This document shows, piece by piece, positions 25,866-35,952 of a stretch of DNA of 64,000 nt. A program made the translations under genes and the position numbers. Every line of letters begins with the position of its first letter. Position 1 is the stretch's first letter. The stretch comes from Clostridium sp. cel8 (GTDB taxonomy: Bacteria > Bacillota > Clostridia > Clostridiales > Clostridiaceae): NCBI RefSeq assembly GCF_014050525.1, contig NZ_JACGAG010000001.1:258501-322500 (forward strand), in the 5' to 3' direction. The notes under the pieces were generated by a model. The model did not search any database. It worked only from the letters and a program-made list of their open reading frames with translations, and was not told the DNA's origin.

Positions 25866-27952
25866 TATATATCCTCCTTACAAAGTATTTTTCTAATTTC
25901 TCTACTGAGTTCATTAATATTTGAATTTCTTAAAATTTTACATAATCTTCTATTTTCTATAAGGGACATACTTATTTTCCCCATCTGTTCAAGTACATAA
26001 GACTTCTCTTTTTTCCTTGCAAGTAATACTACAAATGTATCAACATATTCATATGCAAATCCAACACTTCTCAATTTCATATTATTCTTTATTCTGTATA
26101 CTCCTACAAAAGGAATTACTACACAATCTGATCTAGTATGAAGAAGTGCTATATGAGAATTTGGTACAACTACATTACCTAACTTTTCCCTGGCAATTAT
26201 AAGCCTTTCGACTTCCTCTCTACTACTTAAAATACCATTTTCATAAGCATTTTTTGTAATGATTTTTATTAGATCATCAACTGATTTAGTGTCTATTGTT
26301 TCAACAATTATATTATCTATAATAGAATCTATACTATTATTATATTTATCTAAATTTAGATCATTTTCTTTTTCTAAATTTTCACTTTTAACATCATCTG
26401 AAATTAATTTAGACTTGTTAAAATTCATTCTATTTTTGCTTAACTTTGAAATATATTCATTTATATTTTCTATATCATCCTTTTTCAAAAAAGGTGACAC
26501 TACAATTACATTTTCATGATTTTTTTTCGTATTTGGATCAACATTTACAGTTGAAATAACTATGTCATATTTTTTACTTTCTTCCTGCCAATCTTTGAAA
26601 GACTCAATTTTTATACTTTTTATATTTTGTATTGCAGATTTAAGTTTATTTGCAAGTATTTTAGCAGTTCCTATACCATTTGGACATATTATAAGAAAAG
26701 AAAATTTATTGTTTAAACTATTAGTTTTTTCTATAAATAGACCAATGTGCATAGTTATAAAACCTATTTCATCTAATGTCATACTTATATTGTATTTAGA
26801 AAATATTAATTTACATGCATAAGTTACAGCTTCAAAAATATCACTGTAATATTCTTTTATTTCATCTAAAATAGTATTTTTAACAGGCATATCCATATTT
26901 ACTCTATAAAGTGCAAAATTTATATGCTGTGATAATCCTGCAATAAGCTGTCTATCATATTTGATTTCCATATGAAGTTTTTTCCCTACTTCATATAAAA
27001 GCTCTTTTGATATATCTTCAAAGGAAACCCCAAACTCCTGGAACTTACCATTTTCTTTGTAAATGTACTTAGAACCAAGAAGATGAATTACAATATAAGT
27101 AAGTTCACTATCTGTAATAATTATATTCTCAGATTCAAGATATTCTTTAATTTCAGTTAAAAAGCCAAATTTTTCTGATGAAACTACATCTTGAATCAAA
27201 TAATCAGGAAGTTCAATAGAATTCCCAAGTTCAGTTTTTTTCAAAGATATAAGCACATGAATAAGTGAGCTCAGATAAATTGTGTCATCCATTTTAAATA
27301 CATTGTTTTCAAAAATATCAACTAGATTCTTTGAAATTGAAAACAGTCTTTTACCAAACAGTATTTTGAAAAACATATCTATAACTTTATTTTTTTTATT
27401 CCCATATACATAGGCACACAACTCATCTATAGGCTTTAAGTCATATATGAGTTCTACAATTGAATTTCTCTTTATCCATTCAGATCCCTCTACGCTTATG
27501 CCATATCCTCTTTTTCTTTTCAGAGTAAGATACCTTACCCTTAGCCAATATTTTATCTTATCCATATAAAGGCTTATGCTTCCCTCTGTCACATTGAGCT
27601 GATAGCTGAAAAATGCCAATTTATATGGCTCATCTGTTAAAAGAAGCTGGGCTGTAATTATAAGTAATCTCTGATCCTGACTAAGCAGCCACTGAAGTGG
27701 TATCCCATCTAAAGACTTTTCAAGGTAATCTATGTCTTTCTTTTTTCCCATTATGCTTAAGTTTGAATTATTATCATATATACTTATCTTCTTAGGTTTA
27801 AGCATATTGTTTATAGCATTTACCTCTCTTAGTATAGTACGGTCGCTTACATCAAATTGTTTTGAAATCTCCTTAACACTTAAAGAATTTTCTTCTAATA
27901 TAGCATTTATAATAAATTTCTGCCTAGCAGTAAATTTACTTAAATTATCCAC
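25865..27952 (-). CDS. mtlR: MtlR-type PRD transcriptional activator
   Basis: 695-residue regulator of the BglG/MtlR class. Two N-terminal HTH units (ARQKFIINAILEE...VKEISKQFDVSDRTIL, then about 60-140); PRD1 about 180-290 and PRD2 about 300-405 with conserved His residues (VIHLLGS, ITMHIGLF). A GatB-like IIB domain follows (FLIICPNGIGTAKIL, about 410-500), and a C-terminal IIA-Mtl domain (ALLHTRSD, about 550-690). Phosphorylation at these sites by HPr and MtlF/MtlA sets activity. Unlike BglG antiterminators, it has HTH DNA-binding domains. GTG start with AGGTGG upstream. Likely activates the two promoters before the mtlA copies. Confidence 0.9.
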   Translation of the reverse strand: MDNLSKFTARQKFIINAILEENSLSVKEISKQFDVSDRTILREVNAINNMLKPKKISIYDNNSNLSIMGKKKDIDYLEKSLDGIPLQWLLSQDQRLLIITAQLLLTDEPYKLAFFSYQLNVTEGSISLYMDKIKYWLRVRYLTLKRKRGYGISVEGSEWIKRNSIVELIYDLKPIDELCAYVYGNKKNKVIDMFFKILFGKRLFSISKNLVDIFENNVFKMDDTIYLSSLIHVLISLKKTELGNSIELPDYLIQDVVSSEKFGFLTEIKEYLESENIIITDSELTYIVIHLLGSKYIYKENGKFQEFGVSFEDISKELLYEVGKKLHMEIKYDRQLIAGLSQHINFALYRVNMDMPVKNTILDEIKEYYSDIFEAVTYACKLIFSKYNISMTLDEIGFITMHIGLFIEKTNSLNNKFSFLIICPNGIGTAKILANKLKSAIQNIKSIKIESFKDWQEESKKYDIVISTVNVDPNTKKNHENVIVVSPFLKKDDIENINEYISKLSKNRMNFNKSKLISDDVKSENLEKENDLNLDKYNNSIDSIIDNIIVETIDTKSVDDLIKIITKNAYENGILSSREEVERLIIAREKLGNVVVPNSHIALLHTRSDCVVIPFVGVYRIKNNMKLRSVGFAYEYVDTFVVLLARKKEKSYVLEQMGKISMSLIENRRLCKILRNSNINELSREIRKILCKEDI

Positions 27953-27968
27953 AGCACCACCTACTCAA

Positions 27969-29402
27969 TTATTTTTTTAAAAATTTTATATATTCATCAT
28001 AAACTTTATTATCTAAGAAATTTTTAACAGTTACAATTTTAGCCTTTGGTACTACCATAAGAGCTCTTTCCTTTAGACTTTCCTGAGTAAATACAACCTC
28101 AGCATCTTCAGGTATTTCATTTACAGCTGCATGTTTTACTTTAATTTCAAAGCCAGCATCTTTCAACTTCTTCTTGAGTATTGACTCTCCCATTGCAGAT
28201 GATCCCATTCCTGCATCACAAGCAAATACTATAAGACTTGGAATATCATTTGAAGCTTCAATTGTATTATTATTTCCAATTTTATTTCCTTTGCTCTCAG
28301 CCTTCATCTCTCCAACAAGTTCTTTTGCATTATCGAAAGATTCACTATCTGATGCACCACTCATCTTCAATATAGGACAGCTTACCAAAAATGAAACTAC
28401 TGTACCTACTAGTATACCAAATAATATAGGAAATAGTCCTCCTTTAGGGCTCATTGCAATTTCAGCAAATATACTTCCCGGTGATGCTGAAGCCACAAGT
28501 CCAGCGCCTGTAAGTACAAATGTTAAGTCTGCAGCCATTCCACCTGCTATTACAGCTACAAGAAGAAGTGGTGTCATAAGTACATATGGGAGATATATTT
28601 CATGAATTCCACCAAAGAAGTGGATTATTGCAGCACCAGGTGCAGACCTCTTTGCATCTCCTTTACCATATATACAATAAGCAAGCAATATTCCAAGTCC
28701 AGGTCCTGGATCTGCTTCAATTAAGAAAAATACTGACTTTCCAATCTCTTTAACTTGTTCTATCCCTAAAGGATCAAATATTCCATGATTTATTGCATTA
28801 TTTAAAAATAGTACTTTAGCAGGTTCTACAACTATTGCTATAAGAGGAAGAAGCTTAGCTTCCGTTATCCACTTTGCACCTTGTCCAAGTACAACAGTAA
28901 ATGCTCCAACTACAGGTCCTATTATTGAAAACCCTATTAGTGCAAAAATTCCTCCTAAAATCCCAGCTGAAAAGTTATTAACAAGCATTTCAAATCCTGT
29001 AGGAATCTTATCCTTTACAAGGTTATCAAATTTCTTTATAAGATATGCTCCAAGAGGTCCAATGATCATTGCTCCAAGAAACTGGACTACAGAAGATCCA
29101 ACGATAACACCAATTGTTGCTATTGCACCAACTACTCCACCTCTTGTACCATACACCAACTTACCACCTGTATAACCTATAAGTAAAGGTAACAGATAAG
29201 TAATCATTGGTGTTACAAGTTTATTAAAATTTTCATTGGGAATCCATCCTTTTGGAATAAATAATGCTGTTATAAGTCCCCAAGCTATAAATGCTCCTAT
29301 ATTTGGCATTACCATTCCTGCTAGGAATCCACCAAATTTTTGCACTTTAGCTTTTACGTTGTGACTTTTTTTAGTAGTAGGACTTTTTTTGTAAGTTTCC
29401 AT
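27969..29402 (-). CDS. mtlA: PTS EIICB, mannitol type (second, promoter-distal copy)
   Basis: 477-residue membrane transporter that imports and phosphorylates mannitol (or a close hexitol). IIC domain about 20-345 with the substrate motif [14 protein letters not shown] linker of variable sequence ([13 protein letters not shown]) is followed by the IIB domain, whose active Cys lies in [14 protein letters not shown]. The frame is open to 29489, but GGGAGG is 8 bases before ATG 29402, matching the start of the sister copy. It is a near-identical tandem duplicate of the gene at 29571-31007, with its own promoter region, and is 16 bases upstream of mtlR. Confidence 0.92.
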   Translation of the reverse strand: METYKKSPTTKKSHNVKAKVQKFGGFLAGMVMPNIGAFIAWGLITALFIPKGWIPNENFNKLVTPMITYLLPLLIGYTGGKLVYGTRGGVVGAIATIGVIVGSSVVQFLGAMIIGPLGAYLIKKFDNLVKDKIPTGFEMLVNNFSAGILGGIFALIGFSIIGPVVGAFTVVLGQGAKWITEAKLLPLIAIVVEPAKVLFLNNAINHGIFDPLGIEQVKEIGKSVFFLIEADPGPGLGILLAYCIYGKGDAKRSAPGAAIIHFFGGIHEIYLPYVLMTPLLLVAVIAGGMAADLTFVLTGAGLVASASPGSIFAEIAMSPKGGLFPILFGILVGTVVSFLVSCPILKMSGASDSESFDNAKELVGEMKAESKGNKIGNNNTIEASNDIPSLIVFACDAGMGSSAMGESILKKKLKDAGFEIKVKHAAVNEIPEDAEVVFTQESLKERALMVVPKAKIVTVKNFLDNKVYDEYIKFLKK

Positions 29403-29432
29403 GTCAAATACCTCCCTGTCTTTTATAGTTAT

Positions 29433-29514
29433 AATATAGTATGCGGTAAACGTTGTTACAAGTCCCACTACTTCAATTATGACAATCATCTTTCATGACA
29501 AATTTAAAATTGTC
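29433..29514 (-). promoter_or_regulatory. Promoter, cre-like site and MtlR-type dyad before mtlA copy 2
   Basis: Minus strand: near-dyad GACAATTTTAAATTTGTC (29497-29514), then TTGTAA (29456-29461), a 17-base spacer and TATATT (29433-29438). The spacer holds a cre-like GTAAACGTTGTTAC on the plus strand. The same arrangement recurs before the other copy, which supports function. Confidence 0.7.
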
Positions 29515-29570
29515 TGTGAAATCTATGCTCAGATGCATTTAATTTATATAAAATATTAAAATTTATTTTC

Positions 29571-31007
29571 TCAATCTTTTTTTAGAGATTTTATATATTC
29601 ATCATAAACTTTATTATCTAAGAAATTTTTAACAGTTACAATTTTAGCGTTTGGTACTACCATAAGAGCTCTTTCCTTTAGACTTTCCTGAGTAAATACA
29701 ACTTCAGCATCTTCAGGTATTTCATTTACAGCTGCATGTTTTACTTTAATTTCAAAGCCAGCATCTTTCAACTTCTTCTTGAGTATTGACTCTCCCATTG
29801 CAGATGATCCCATTCCTGCATCACAAGCAAATACTATAAGATTTGGAATATCATTTGAAGCTTCAATTGTATTATTATTTCCAATTTTATTTCCTTTACT
29901 CTCAGACTTCATTTCTCCAACAATATCTTTTGCCTTATCAAAAGATTCATCATCTGATACACCGCTCATCTTCAATATAGGACAGCTTACCAAAAACGAA
30001 ACTACTGTACCAACAAGTATACCAAATAATACAGGAAGTAGTCCTCCTTTAGGACTCATTGCAATTTCAGCAAATATACTTCCCGGTGATGCTGAAGCCA
30101 CAAGTCCAGCACCTGTAAGTACAAATGTTAAGTCTGCAGCCATTCCACCTGCTATTACAGCTACAAGAAGAAGTGGTGTCATGAGTACATATGGGAAGTA
30201 TATTTCATGAATTCCACCTAAAAAGTGAATTATTACAGCACCAGGTGCAGATTGTTTGGCATTTCCTTTACCATATATACAATAAGCAAGCAATACTCCA
30301 AGTCCAGGGCCTGGATCTGATTCAAGTAAGAAAAATACTGACTTTCCAATCTCTTTAACTTGCGCTATTCCCAAAGGATCAAATATTCCATGATTTATTG
30401 CATTATTTAAAAATAGTATTTTACCAGGTTCTACAAATATTGCTATAAGAGGGAGAAGCTTAGCTTCCGTTATCCACTTTGCACCTTGTCCAAGTGCAAC
30501 AGTAAATGCTCCAACTACAGGTCCTATTACTGAAAATGCTATTAATGCAAAAATTCCTCCTAAAATCCCAGCTGAAAAGTTATTAACAAGCATTTCAAAT
30601 CCTGTAGGAATCTTATCCTTTACAAGGTTATCAAATTTCTTTATAAGATATGCTCCAAGAGGCCCCATTATCATAGCTCCAAGGAACTGAGTTACAGAAG
30701 ATCCAACAATAACACCAATTGTTGCTATTGCACCAACTACTCCACCTCTTGTACCATACACCAACTTACCACCTGTATAACCTATAAGTAAAGGTAACAG
30801 ATAAGTAATCATTGGTCCTACAAGTTTATTAAAATTTTCATTAGGAATCCATCCTGTTGGAATAAATAATGCTGTTATAAGTCCCCAAGCTATAAATGCT
30901 CCTATATTTGGCATTACCATTCCTGCTAAGAATCCACCAAATTTTTGCACTTTAGCTTTTACATTTCCACCCTTTTTTTGAGTAGAATTTTTTTTATGAA
31001 TCTCCAT
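29571..31007 (-). CDS. mtlA: PTS EIICB, mannitol type (first, promoter-proximal copy)
   Basis: 478-residue sister of the gene at 27969-29402 with the same domains: IIC with [13 protein letters not shown] and [14 protein letters not shown], and IIB with [11 protein letters not shown]. Differences are scattered conservative changes mostly in membrane helices and the IIC-IIB linker. The final residues (SLKKD) also differ. RBS AAGGAGG precedes ATG 31007. First gene of the five-gene operon. The two copies could differ in specificity or affinity, or simply raise dosage. Confidence 0.93.
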   Translation of the reverse strand: MEIHKKNSTQKKGGNVKAKVQKFGGFLAGMVMPNIGAFIAWGLITALFIPTGWIPNENFNKLVGPMITYLLPLLIGYTGGKLVYGTRGGVVGAIATIGVIVGSSVTQFLGAMIMGPLGAYLIKKFDNLVKDKIPTGFEMLVNNFSAGILGGIFALIAFSVIGPVVGAFTVALGQGAKWITEAKLLPLIAIFVEPGKILFLNNAINHGIFDPLGIAQVKEIGKSVFFLLESDPGPGLGVLLAYCIYGKGNAKQSAPGAVIIHFLGGIHEIYFPYVLMTPLLLVAVIAGGMAADLTFVLTGAGLVASASPGSIFAEIAMSPKGGLLPVLFGILVGTVVSFLVSCPILKMSGVSDDESFDKAKDIVGEMKSESKGNKIGNNNTIEASNDIPNLIVFACDAGMGSSAMGESILKKKLKDAGFEIKVKHAAVNEIPEDAEVVFTQESLKERALMVVPNAKIVTVKNFLDNKVYDEYIKSLKKD

Positions 31008-31036
31008 ATAAATACCTCCTTATCTTTTATAGTTAT

Positions 31037-31118
31037 AATATAGTATTGAGTAAACGTTTTTACAAGCCTTAATACTTTAATTTTGACAGACACCTTTCGT
31101 GACAAATTTAAAATTGTC
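31037..31118 (-). promoter_or_regulatory. Promoter, cre-like site and MtlR-type dyad before mtlA copy 1
   Basis: Minus strand: GACAATTTTAAATTTGTC (31101-31118), TTGTAA (31060-31065), 17-base spacer, TATATT (31037-31042). A cre-like GTAAACGTTTTTACA overlaps the spacer (31050-31064), consistent with CcpA repression plus MtlR activation from an upstream site. Confidence 0.72.
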
Positions 31119-31214
31119 TGTAAAATCTATGCTCAGATGCATTTAATTTATACAAAATAAATGTTAGAATATAAAGTAAACCACTAAATAAATTTTAAGA
31201 TAGAGGCGAGTGAT

Positions 31215-31970
31215 TTGATAGATATAAAAACGAAAAAAGAAATAGGTTATATGAAAGAAGCAGGTAAAATACTTGCATCTTGTCATAAAGAAATAAGCAA
31301 AATGATAAAGCCTGGCATAACTACCATGGAAATAGATGAATTTGTTGAGGATTATCTTAAAAAAAATAATGCTACACCAGAACAAAAAGGTTATATGGAT
31401 TTTCCCTATGCCACATGTGCATCAGTAAATGACGAAATTTGCCATGGATTCCCAAGTAAAAAGCCTCTAAAAGAAGGAGATATAGTAACTATAGACATGG
31501 TTGTAAACTTAGATGGTTGGCTAGCTGACTCTGCATGGTCCTATGCAGTAGGCAAAATATCAAAGCAAGCAGAAGACCTTATGAAGGTTACAAAGGAGTG
31601 TCTTTACAAGGGAATAGCAAAGGCAACTGTTGGAAACCACATAGGTGACATAGGTCATGAAATTCAAACTTATGCAGAATCTTTAGGATATTCTGTAGTT
31701 CGTGATTATACCGGTCATGGCATAGGTAAAGTTATGCATGATGATATAGCAGTTCCTCACTATGGTAGACCAGGAAGAGGCATTAAGCTTAGAAATGGTA
31801 TGGTAATTACAATAGAGCCTATGATAAATATAGGTTCTTATGAAACTATTACAGATGAAAATGGCTGGACAGCTCGTACAGTTGATGGAAGTCTGTCAGC
31901 TCAATACGAACATACCATTGCAATAACAGAAGACGGTCCATTAATTTTAACAGATCAAGACAATATATAA
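31215..31970 (+). CDS. map: Type I methionine aminopeptidase
   Basis: Removes the initiator Met from nascent proteins with a dinuclear metal centre. The five ligands are visible in order: Asp in VTIDMVVN, Asp in WLADSAWSY, His in TGHGIGKVMH, Glu in ITIEPM and Glu in QYEHTIA. Length 251 is normal for type I. TTG 31215 has GAGGCGAG upstream. It is not in a ribosomal-protein operon; clostridia often have an extra stand-alone map, so this may be the second copy. Confidence 0.95.
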   Translation: MIDIKTKKEIGYMKEAGKILASCHKEISKMIKPGITTMEIDEFVEDYLKKNNATPEQKGYMDFPYATCASVNDEICHGFPSKKPLKEGDIVTIDMVVNLDGWLADSAWSYAVGKISKQAEDLMKVTKECLYKGIAKATVGNHIGDIGHEIQTYAESLGYSVVRDYTGHGIGKVMHDDIAVPHYGRPGRGIKLRNGMVITIEPMINIGSYETITDENGWTARTVDGSLSAQYEHTIAITEDGPLILTDQDNI

Positions 31971-31992
31971 CTTTAAGATCATTTTACAAATC

Positions 31993-32032
31993 AAAAAGAG
32001 TACTTGATAAAATTTTATCAAGTACTCTTTTT
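31993..32032. terminator. Bidirectional terminator between map and the phosphorylase gene
   Basis: Perfect 20-base arms (AAAAAGAGTACTTGATAAAA and its complement) with T-runs on both strands, between convergent genes. Confidence 0.92.
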
Positions 32033-32064
32033 ATATATTAAATACAGCCACTTAAAAACAATTT

Positions 32065-34440
32065 TTAGAATTTACATGGATGTATATGCCATATTTTATC
32101 TGCATACTCTTTTACACTTCTATCGCTGCTAAATTTACCTGCATTTGCAATATTAATCCAGCACTTTCTTGCCCAGGACATTCTGTCTTTGTATGCTTCA
32201 TTTACCTTTGACTGAGTATTCCTATAATCTTCAAAATCTTTAAGCACAAAATAAGTATCTGCTCTATCTGTTTTTGTACTTTCAAGTAAAGAATTATAGA
32301 GATCTTCAAACATTCCAGTATCATTATCATCAAAAGTTCCATCTATTAATGTATTTACTACTCTTTTAAGTCCTGGCACAGTATTATAATATTCCTTAGG
32401 ATCATAATTTTCCTTTATTTTCTCAAGCTCCTCAAAACGAGCACCGAATATAAAATTATTTTCCATACCTGCTTCTTGTACTATTTCTATATTAGCTCCA
32501 TCGTAAGTACCTATAGTTGGACTTCCATTTAGCATAAGTTTCATATTTCCAGTGCCTGATGCTTCCTTACCTGCTGTTGAAATTTGCTCAGAAATATCTG
32601 CAGCTGGAAATAATTTTTCTCCATATGATACACCATAGTTCTGAATAAAAACTACTTTAATTTTCCCACTTATTGAAAAATCTTCATTTATGAGTTTAGC
32701 TATTTCATTGATATATTTTATTATAGCTTTAGCTCTAACATATCCCGGTGCTGCTTTTGCTCCAAAAATAAATGTCCTTGGTACAATATCCATTTCAGGA
32801 TTTTCTTTTAATCTATAGTATAAATCTAAAATAGCAAATGCATTTAAAAGCTGCCTTTTATATTCATGTAATCTTTTAGCTTGAACGTCAAATATAGAAT
32901 CAGGATCTATATTAATATTCTCATGAATTTTGATGTACTCTGCTAGCTGAACTTTTTTTATTCTTTTTATATCTAAAAATCTTTTTAACACTTCTTTATC
33001 ATCTGCATATTTTTCAAGATTTTTTAACAATGGAAGATTTGTAATCCAGCTATCACTTTTTAACAGTTCCGTTATAAATGATGATAGTTCCCTATTGCAA
33101 AGCACACTCCACCTTCTAGGAGTAATTCCATTAGTTATGTTTAAAAATCTTTTACTATATAATTCATTCCAATCCTTAAGTTCTCTATTTTTAAGAATAT
33201 TTGTGTGTATCTCTGCCACACCATTTGTATTATGAGAACTGTAGATTGCAAGATATGCCATTTTTATCTTTCCATTATATATTATTCTCATGGAATTTAT
33301 TTTATCGTATCCATATCCTGCTGATTGAAGTTCTCTAATTAATCTTCTATCTATTTTTTTAATTATATTGTACACTTCTGGCAATAAATTTTTATATAAT
33401 TTAGTATCCCATTCTTCAAGAGCTTCTCTCATTATAGTGTGATTTGTATATGAAAATGTATTTACAGTTATATTCCATGCATCTTCAAAATCTATACCCT
33501 CTTCATTTGTAAGTATTCTTATAAATTCAGGTATAGCTGAAACCGGATGAGTATCATTTAGTTGAATTGCATTGTATTTTGGGAATAATTTAAAATCGCT
33601 ACCATGATATTTTTTAAATTTCTTAATTATATCTTTTAAAGCTGCACTTGTAAAAAAGTACTGTTGTCTAAGCCTTAATATTTTTCCAGCATCTGTAGAA
33701 TCATTTGGATACAATACTCTTGATATATTATCTGCATTATTTTTTTCTTCAACTGATTCGTCATATTTCTGATTATTAAAAACATTAAAATCAAATTCAT
33801 TTATAGGCTCTGCCTTAAAAAGTCTTAGTTTATTGATATTCTTTGTGCCATAACCAATAATTGGAGTATCATAAGGTACTGCTTTTACGCTGTAATCTGA
33901 AAAATCTACAGTTACAATATCCTCATCACATCTTATAGACCATGGGTCCCCATATTTAAGCCAATTGTCTGCACTTTCAACTTGAAATCCATCTTTAAAA
34001 CTCTGCTTAAAAAGTCCATGACTATATCTAATTCCATATCCTGTAACAGGTAAATTTTGTGTAGCTGCTGAATCCATAAAACAAGCTGCTAATCTTCCAA
34101 GGCCTCCATTTCCAATCCCTGCATCTTCTTCTATTTCTTCAATATCATTTATATCTATGTTCATATCATTCAAAGCTTTTTTTATGTCTTCATAAATTCC
34201 TAGATTCATTAAATTATTTCCAAGTGCTCTGCCCATTAAAAATTCAGCAGAAAAATAATGAGATTGTTTATTTTTTGAATAAACTTCACAGGTTTTATTC
34301 CAATCATCAATTATTCTTATCATAATAGATTTAGAAATTGCATTATACTTTTGATAAGTTTTTGCATTGTCTAAATCTACTGCATAATCTATTTTAAGAA
34401 ATCTCTGTACATCCTTTTTAAATTCATTTATATCTATCAA
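32065..34440 (-). CDS. glgP: Glycogen/maltodextrin phosphorylase
   Basis: GT35 enzyme that releases glucose-1-phosphate from alpha-1,4-glucans. PLP-binding lysine in KEASGTGNMKLMLNG, the N-terminal NGGLGRLAACFMDS motif, and KRLHEYKRQLLN are all present. Length 791 fits bacterial forms. TTG 34440 follows GGAGGT by 7 bases. It is the last gene of the maltodextrin operon, 5 bases after malQ, so a catabolic maltodextrin phosphorylase role is more likely than glycogen storage; no glgABC genes are near. Confidence 0.93.
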   Translation of the reverse strand: MIDINEFKKDVQRFLKIDYAVDLDNAKTYQKYNAISKSIMIRIIDDWNKTCEVYSKNKQSHYFSAEFLMGRALGNNLMNLGIYEDIKKALNDMNIDINDIEEIEEDAGIGNGGLGRLAACFMDSAATQNLPVTGYGIRYSHGLFKQSFKDGFQVESADNWLKYGDPWSIRCDEDIVTVDFSDYSVKAVPYDTPIIGYGTKNINKLRLFKAEPINEFDFNVFNNQKYDESVEEKNNADNISRVLYPNDSTDAGKILRLRQQYFFTSAALKDIIKKFKKYHGSDFKLFPKYNAIQLNDTHPVSAIPEFIRILTNEEGIDFEDAWNITVNTFSYTNHTIMREALEEWDTKLYKNLLPEVYNIIKKIDRRLIRELQSAGYGYDKINSMRIIYNGKIKMAYLAIYSSHNTNGVAEIHTNILKNRELKDWNELYSKRFLNITNGITPRRWSVLCNRELSSFITELLKSDSWITNLPLLKNLEKYADDKEVLKRFLDIKRIKKVQLAEYIKIHENINIDPDSIFDVQAKRLHEYKRQLLNAFAILDLYYRLKENPEMDIVPRTFIFGAKAAPGYVRAKAIIKYINEIAKLINEDFSISGKIKVVFIQNYGVSYGEKLFPAADISEQISTAGKEASGTGNMKLMLNGSPTIGTYDGANIEIVQEAGMENNFIFGARFEELEKIKENYDPKEYYNTVPGLKRVVNTLIDGTFDDNDTGMFEDLYNSLLESTKTDRADTYFVLKDFEDYRNTQSKVNEAYKDRMSWARKCWINIANAGKFSSDRSVKEYADKIWHIHPCKF

Positions 34441-34445
34441 ATTAA

Positions 34446-35924
34446 TTACCTCCCATACAATTTTGTAATTCTATTAATTTTCCTTGCAAGTTTAATGTCA
34501 ATATCACCTTTTTTAAGCCTCCACTGCCAGTTTCCACCTATTGTAGAAGGTATATTCATTCTGGCTTCATTACCAAGTCCAAGATAATCTTGAATTTGTA
34601 TAATGGCTAATTTAGCCACAGAACTCAATGCTCCTCTTATAAATCCCCAATTATATCCTTCATCTTCAGTTAGTTTCAAATATCTTTTAGAAAATTCCAC
34701 ATCTTCTTTACTGGCATTTTCAAACCAGCCCATAATAGGTTCATTATCGTGAGTACCTATATATACCACACAATTCTTATCATAATTATGAGGGAGATAA
34801 TCACTCTCTTCTCTACTATCAAAAGCAAATTCCAGTACTTTCATGCCAGGATATCCTGTAGCAATCCTAAAATTTATTACATCTTTAGTTAAATATCCAA
34901 GATCCTCTGCTATTATACTTACTTTTCCCAATTTGTCTTTAACTGCGTTAAATAATTTCATTCCAGGACCTTTTACCCACCTACCATCTATAGCTGTATT
35001 CTTACCATAAGGAATTTGCCAGAAAGATTCAAAACCTCTAAAATGATCTATTCTGATTACATCATATAAAGTAGCATTTTTTCTAATTCTCTCTATCCAC
35101 CATTTATACCCGGTGCTTTCTAGATAATCCCAATTATATATAGGATTGCCCCATAATTGTCCCGTTTTTGAAAAAGCATCTGGTGGACACCCTGAAACTA
35201 CAATGGGATCTTTGTTTTCATCTAATAAAAATACATCACTATTTGCCCAGGTATCTGCACTATCTGTAGCTGCATAAATAGGAATATCCCCTATAATTTT
35301 TATTCCCTTTTTATTAGCATAATTTTTCAAAGAAGTCCACTGCTTAAAAAATTCATATTGTAGAAATATCCAGTACTCTATTTCATGTTTAAGTTCTCTT
35401 TTATAATGAGAAATAGCAGATTTTTTTCTAAACTTAATATCATTTTCCCACATTTGCCAGGGCTTTAAATTAAACTTTGATTTTAAAGCCATATAAAGTG
35501 CATAATCTTCTAACCACAATTTATTTTCTTCTCTAAATTTATTTATAAAAGTATCATATTTTCCTATAGAATTCTCATAGGCAATTCTCAAAACTCTCAT
35601 CTTATTTTTAAATATCTTATTATAATCTACTTTTTCAGCATCACTTCCAAAATCTACATTTTCATATGCTGACTTATCCAAAATTCCATCTGAATTTAAA
35701 ATATCTAAATCTATAAAATAAGGATTCCCAGCAAAAGATGAAAAGGATTGATAAGGAGAATCACCTTCTCCTGTTGGTCCTAAAGGCAGAATTTGCCAAT
35801 ATCTTTGTCCTGCCTTTATTAAAAAATCTACAAAATTATATGCTTCTTTTCCAAAAGTTCCAATTCCATAGCTTTCTGGTAAAGACGTAATATGCATTAA
35901 TATCCCACTGCTTCTCTTACTCAT
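34446..35924 (-). CDS. malQ: 4-alpha-glucanotransferase (amylomaltase)
   Basis: GH77 enzyme that disproportionates maltodextrins. Start SSGILMHITSLPESYGIGTFG; LGPTGEGDSPYQSFSSFAGN; nucleophile Asp in VIRIDHFRGF; acid/base Glu in IIAEDLG; third Asp in IGTHDNEP. Length 492 is typical. ATG 35924 has GGAG upstream. Lies between the GH31 glucosidase and the phosphorylase, so imported maltodextrins are reshaped and then phosphorolysed. Confidence 0.95.
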   Translation of the reverse strand: MSKRSSGILMHITSLPESYGIGTFGKEAYNFVDFLIKAGQRYWQILPLGPTGEGDSPYQSFSSFAGNPYFIDLDILNSDGILDKSAYENVDFGSDAEKVDYNKIFKNKMRVLRIAYENSIGKYDTFINKFREENKLWLEDYALYMALKSKFNLKPWQMWENDIKFRKKSAISHYKRELKHEIEYWIFLQYEFFKQWTSLKNYANKKGIKIIGDIPIYAATDSADTWANSDVFLLDENKDPIVVSGCPPDAFSKTGQLWGNPIYNWDYLESTGYKWWIERIRKNATLYDVIRIDHFRGFESFWQIPYGKNTAIDGRWVKGPGMKLFNAVKDKLGKVSIIAEDLGYLTKDVINFRIATGYPGMKVLEFAFDSREESDYLPHNYDKNCVVYIGTHDNEPIMGWFENASKEDVEFSKRYLKLTEDEGYNWGFIRGALSSVAKLAIIQIQDYLGLGNEARMNIPSTIGGNWQWRLKKGDIDIKLARKINRITKLYGR

Positions 35925-35952
35925 ATCTAAAATTCTCCTTGCATAATTGATT

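Larger units (their letters stand above)
27969..31160. repeat. Tandem direct duplication of mtlA with its regulatory region (about 1.59-kb unit)
   Basis: Unit one runs about 29571-31160 and unit two about 27969-29555. Coding parts align without gaps apart from the first few codons and the last codon, and the 150 bases upstream also align, including the ATCTATGCTCAGATGCATTT block at 29521-29540 and its partner at 31126-31145. The junction is near 29556-29570. Confidence 0.9.

Noticed and set aside
25865-27952. BglG-type RNA antiterminator
   Set aside because: The protein has two HTH domains and IIB/IIA modules as in MtlR, not a CAT RNA-binding domain, and no RAT-terminator overlap was found.
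28174-30210. Two matching 143-codon antisense frames (28174-28605 and 29779-30210)
   Set aside because: Their similarity follows from the mtlA duplication, not from selection on the antisense strand.
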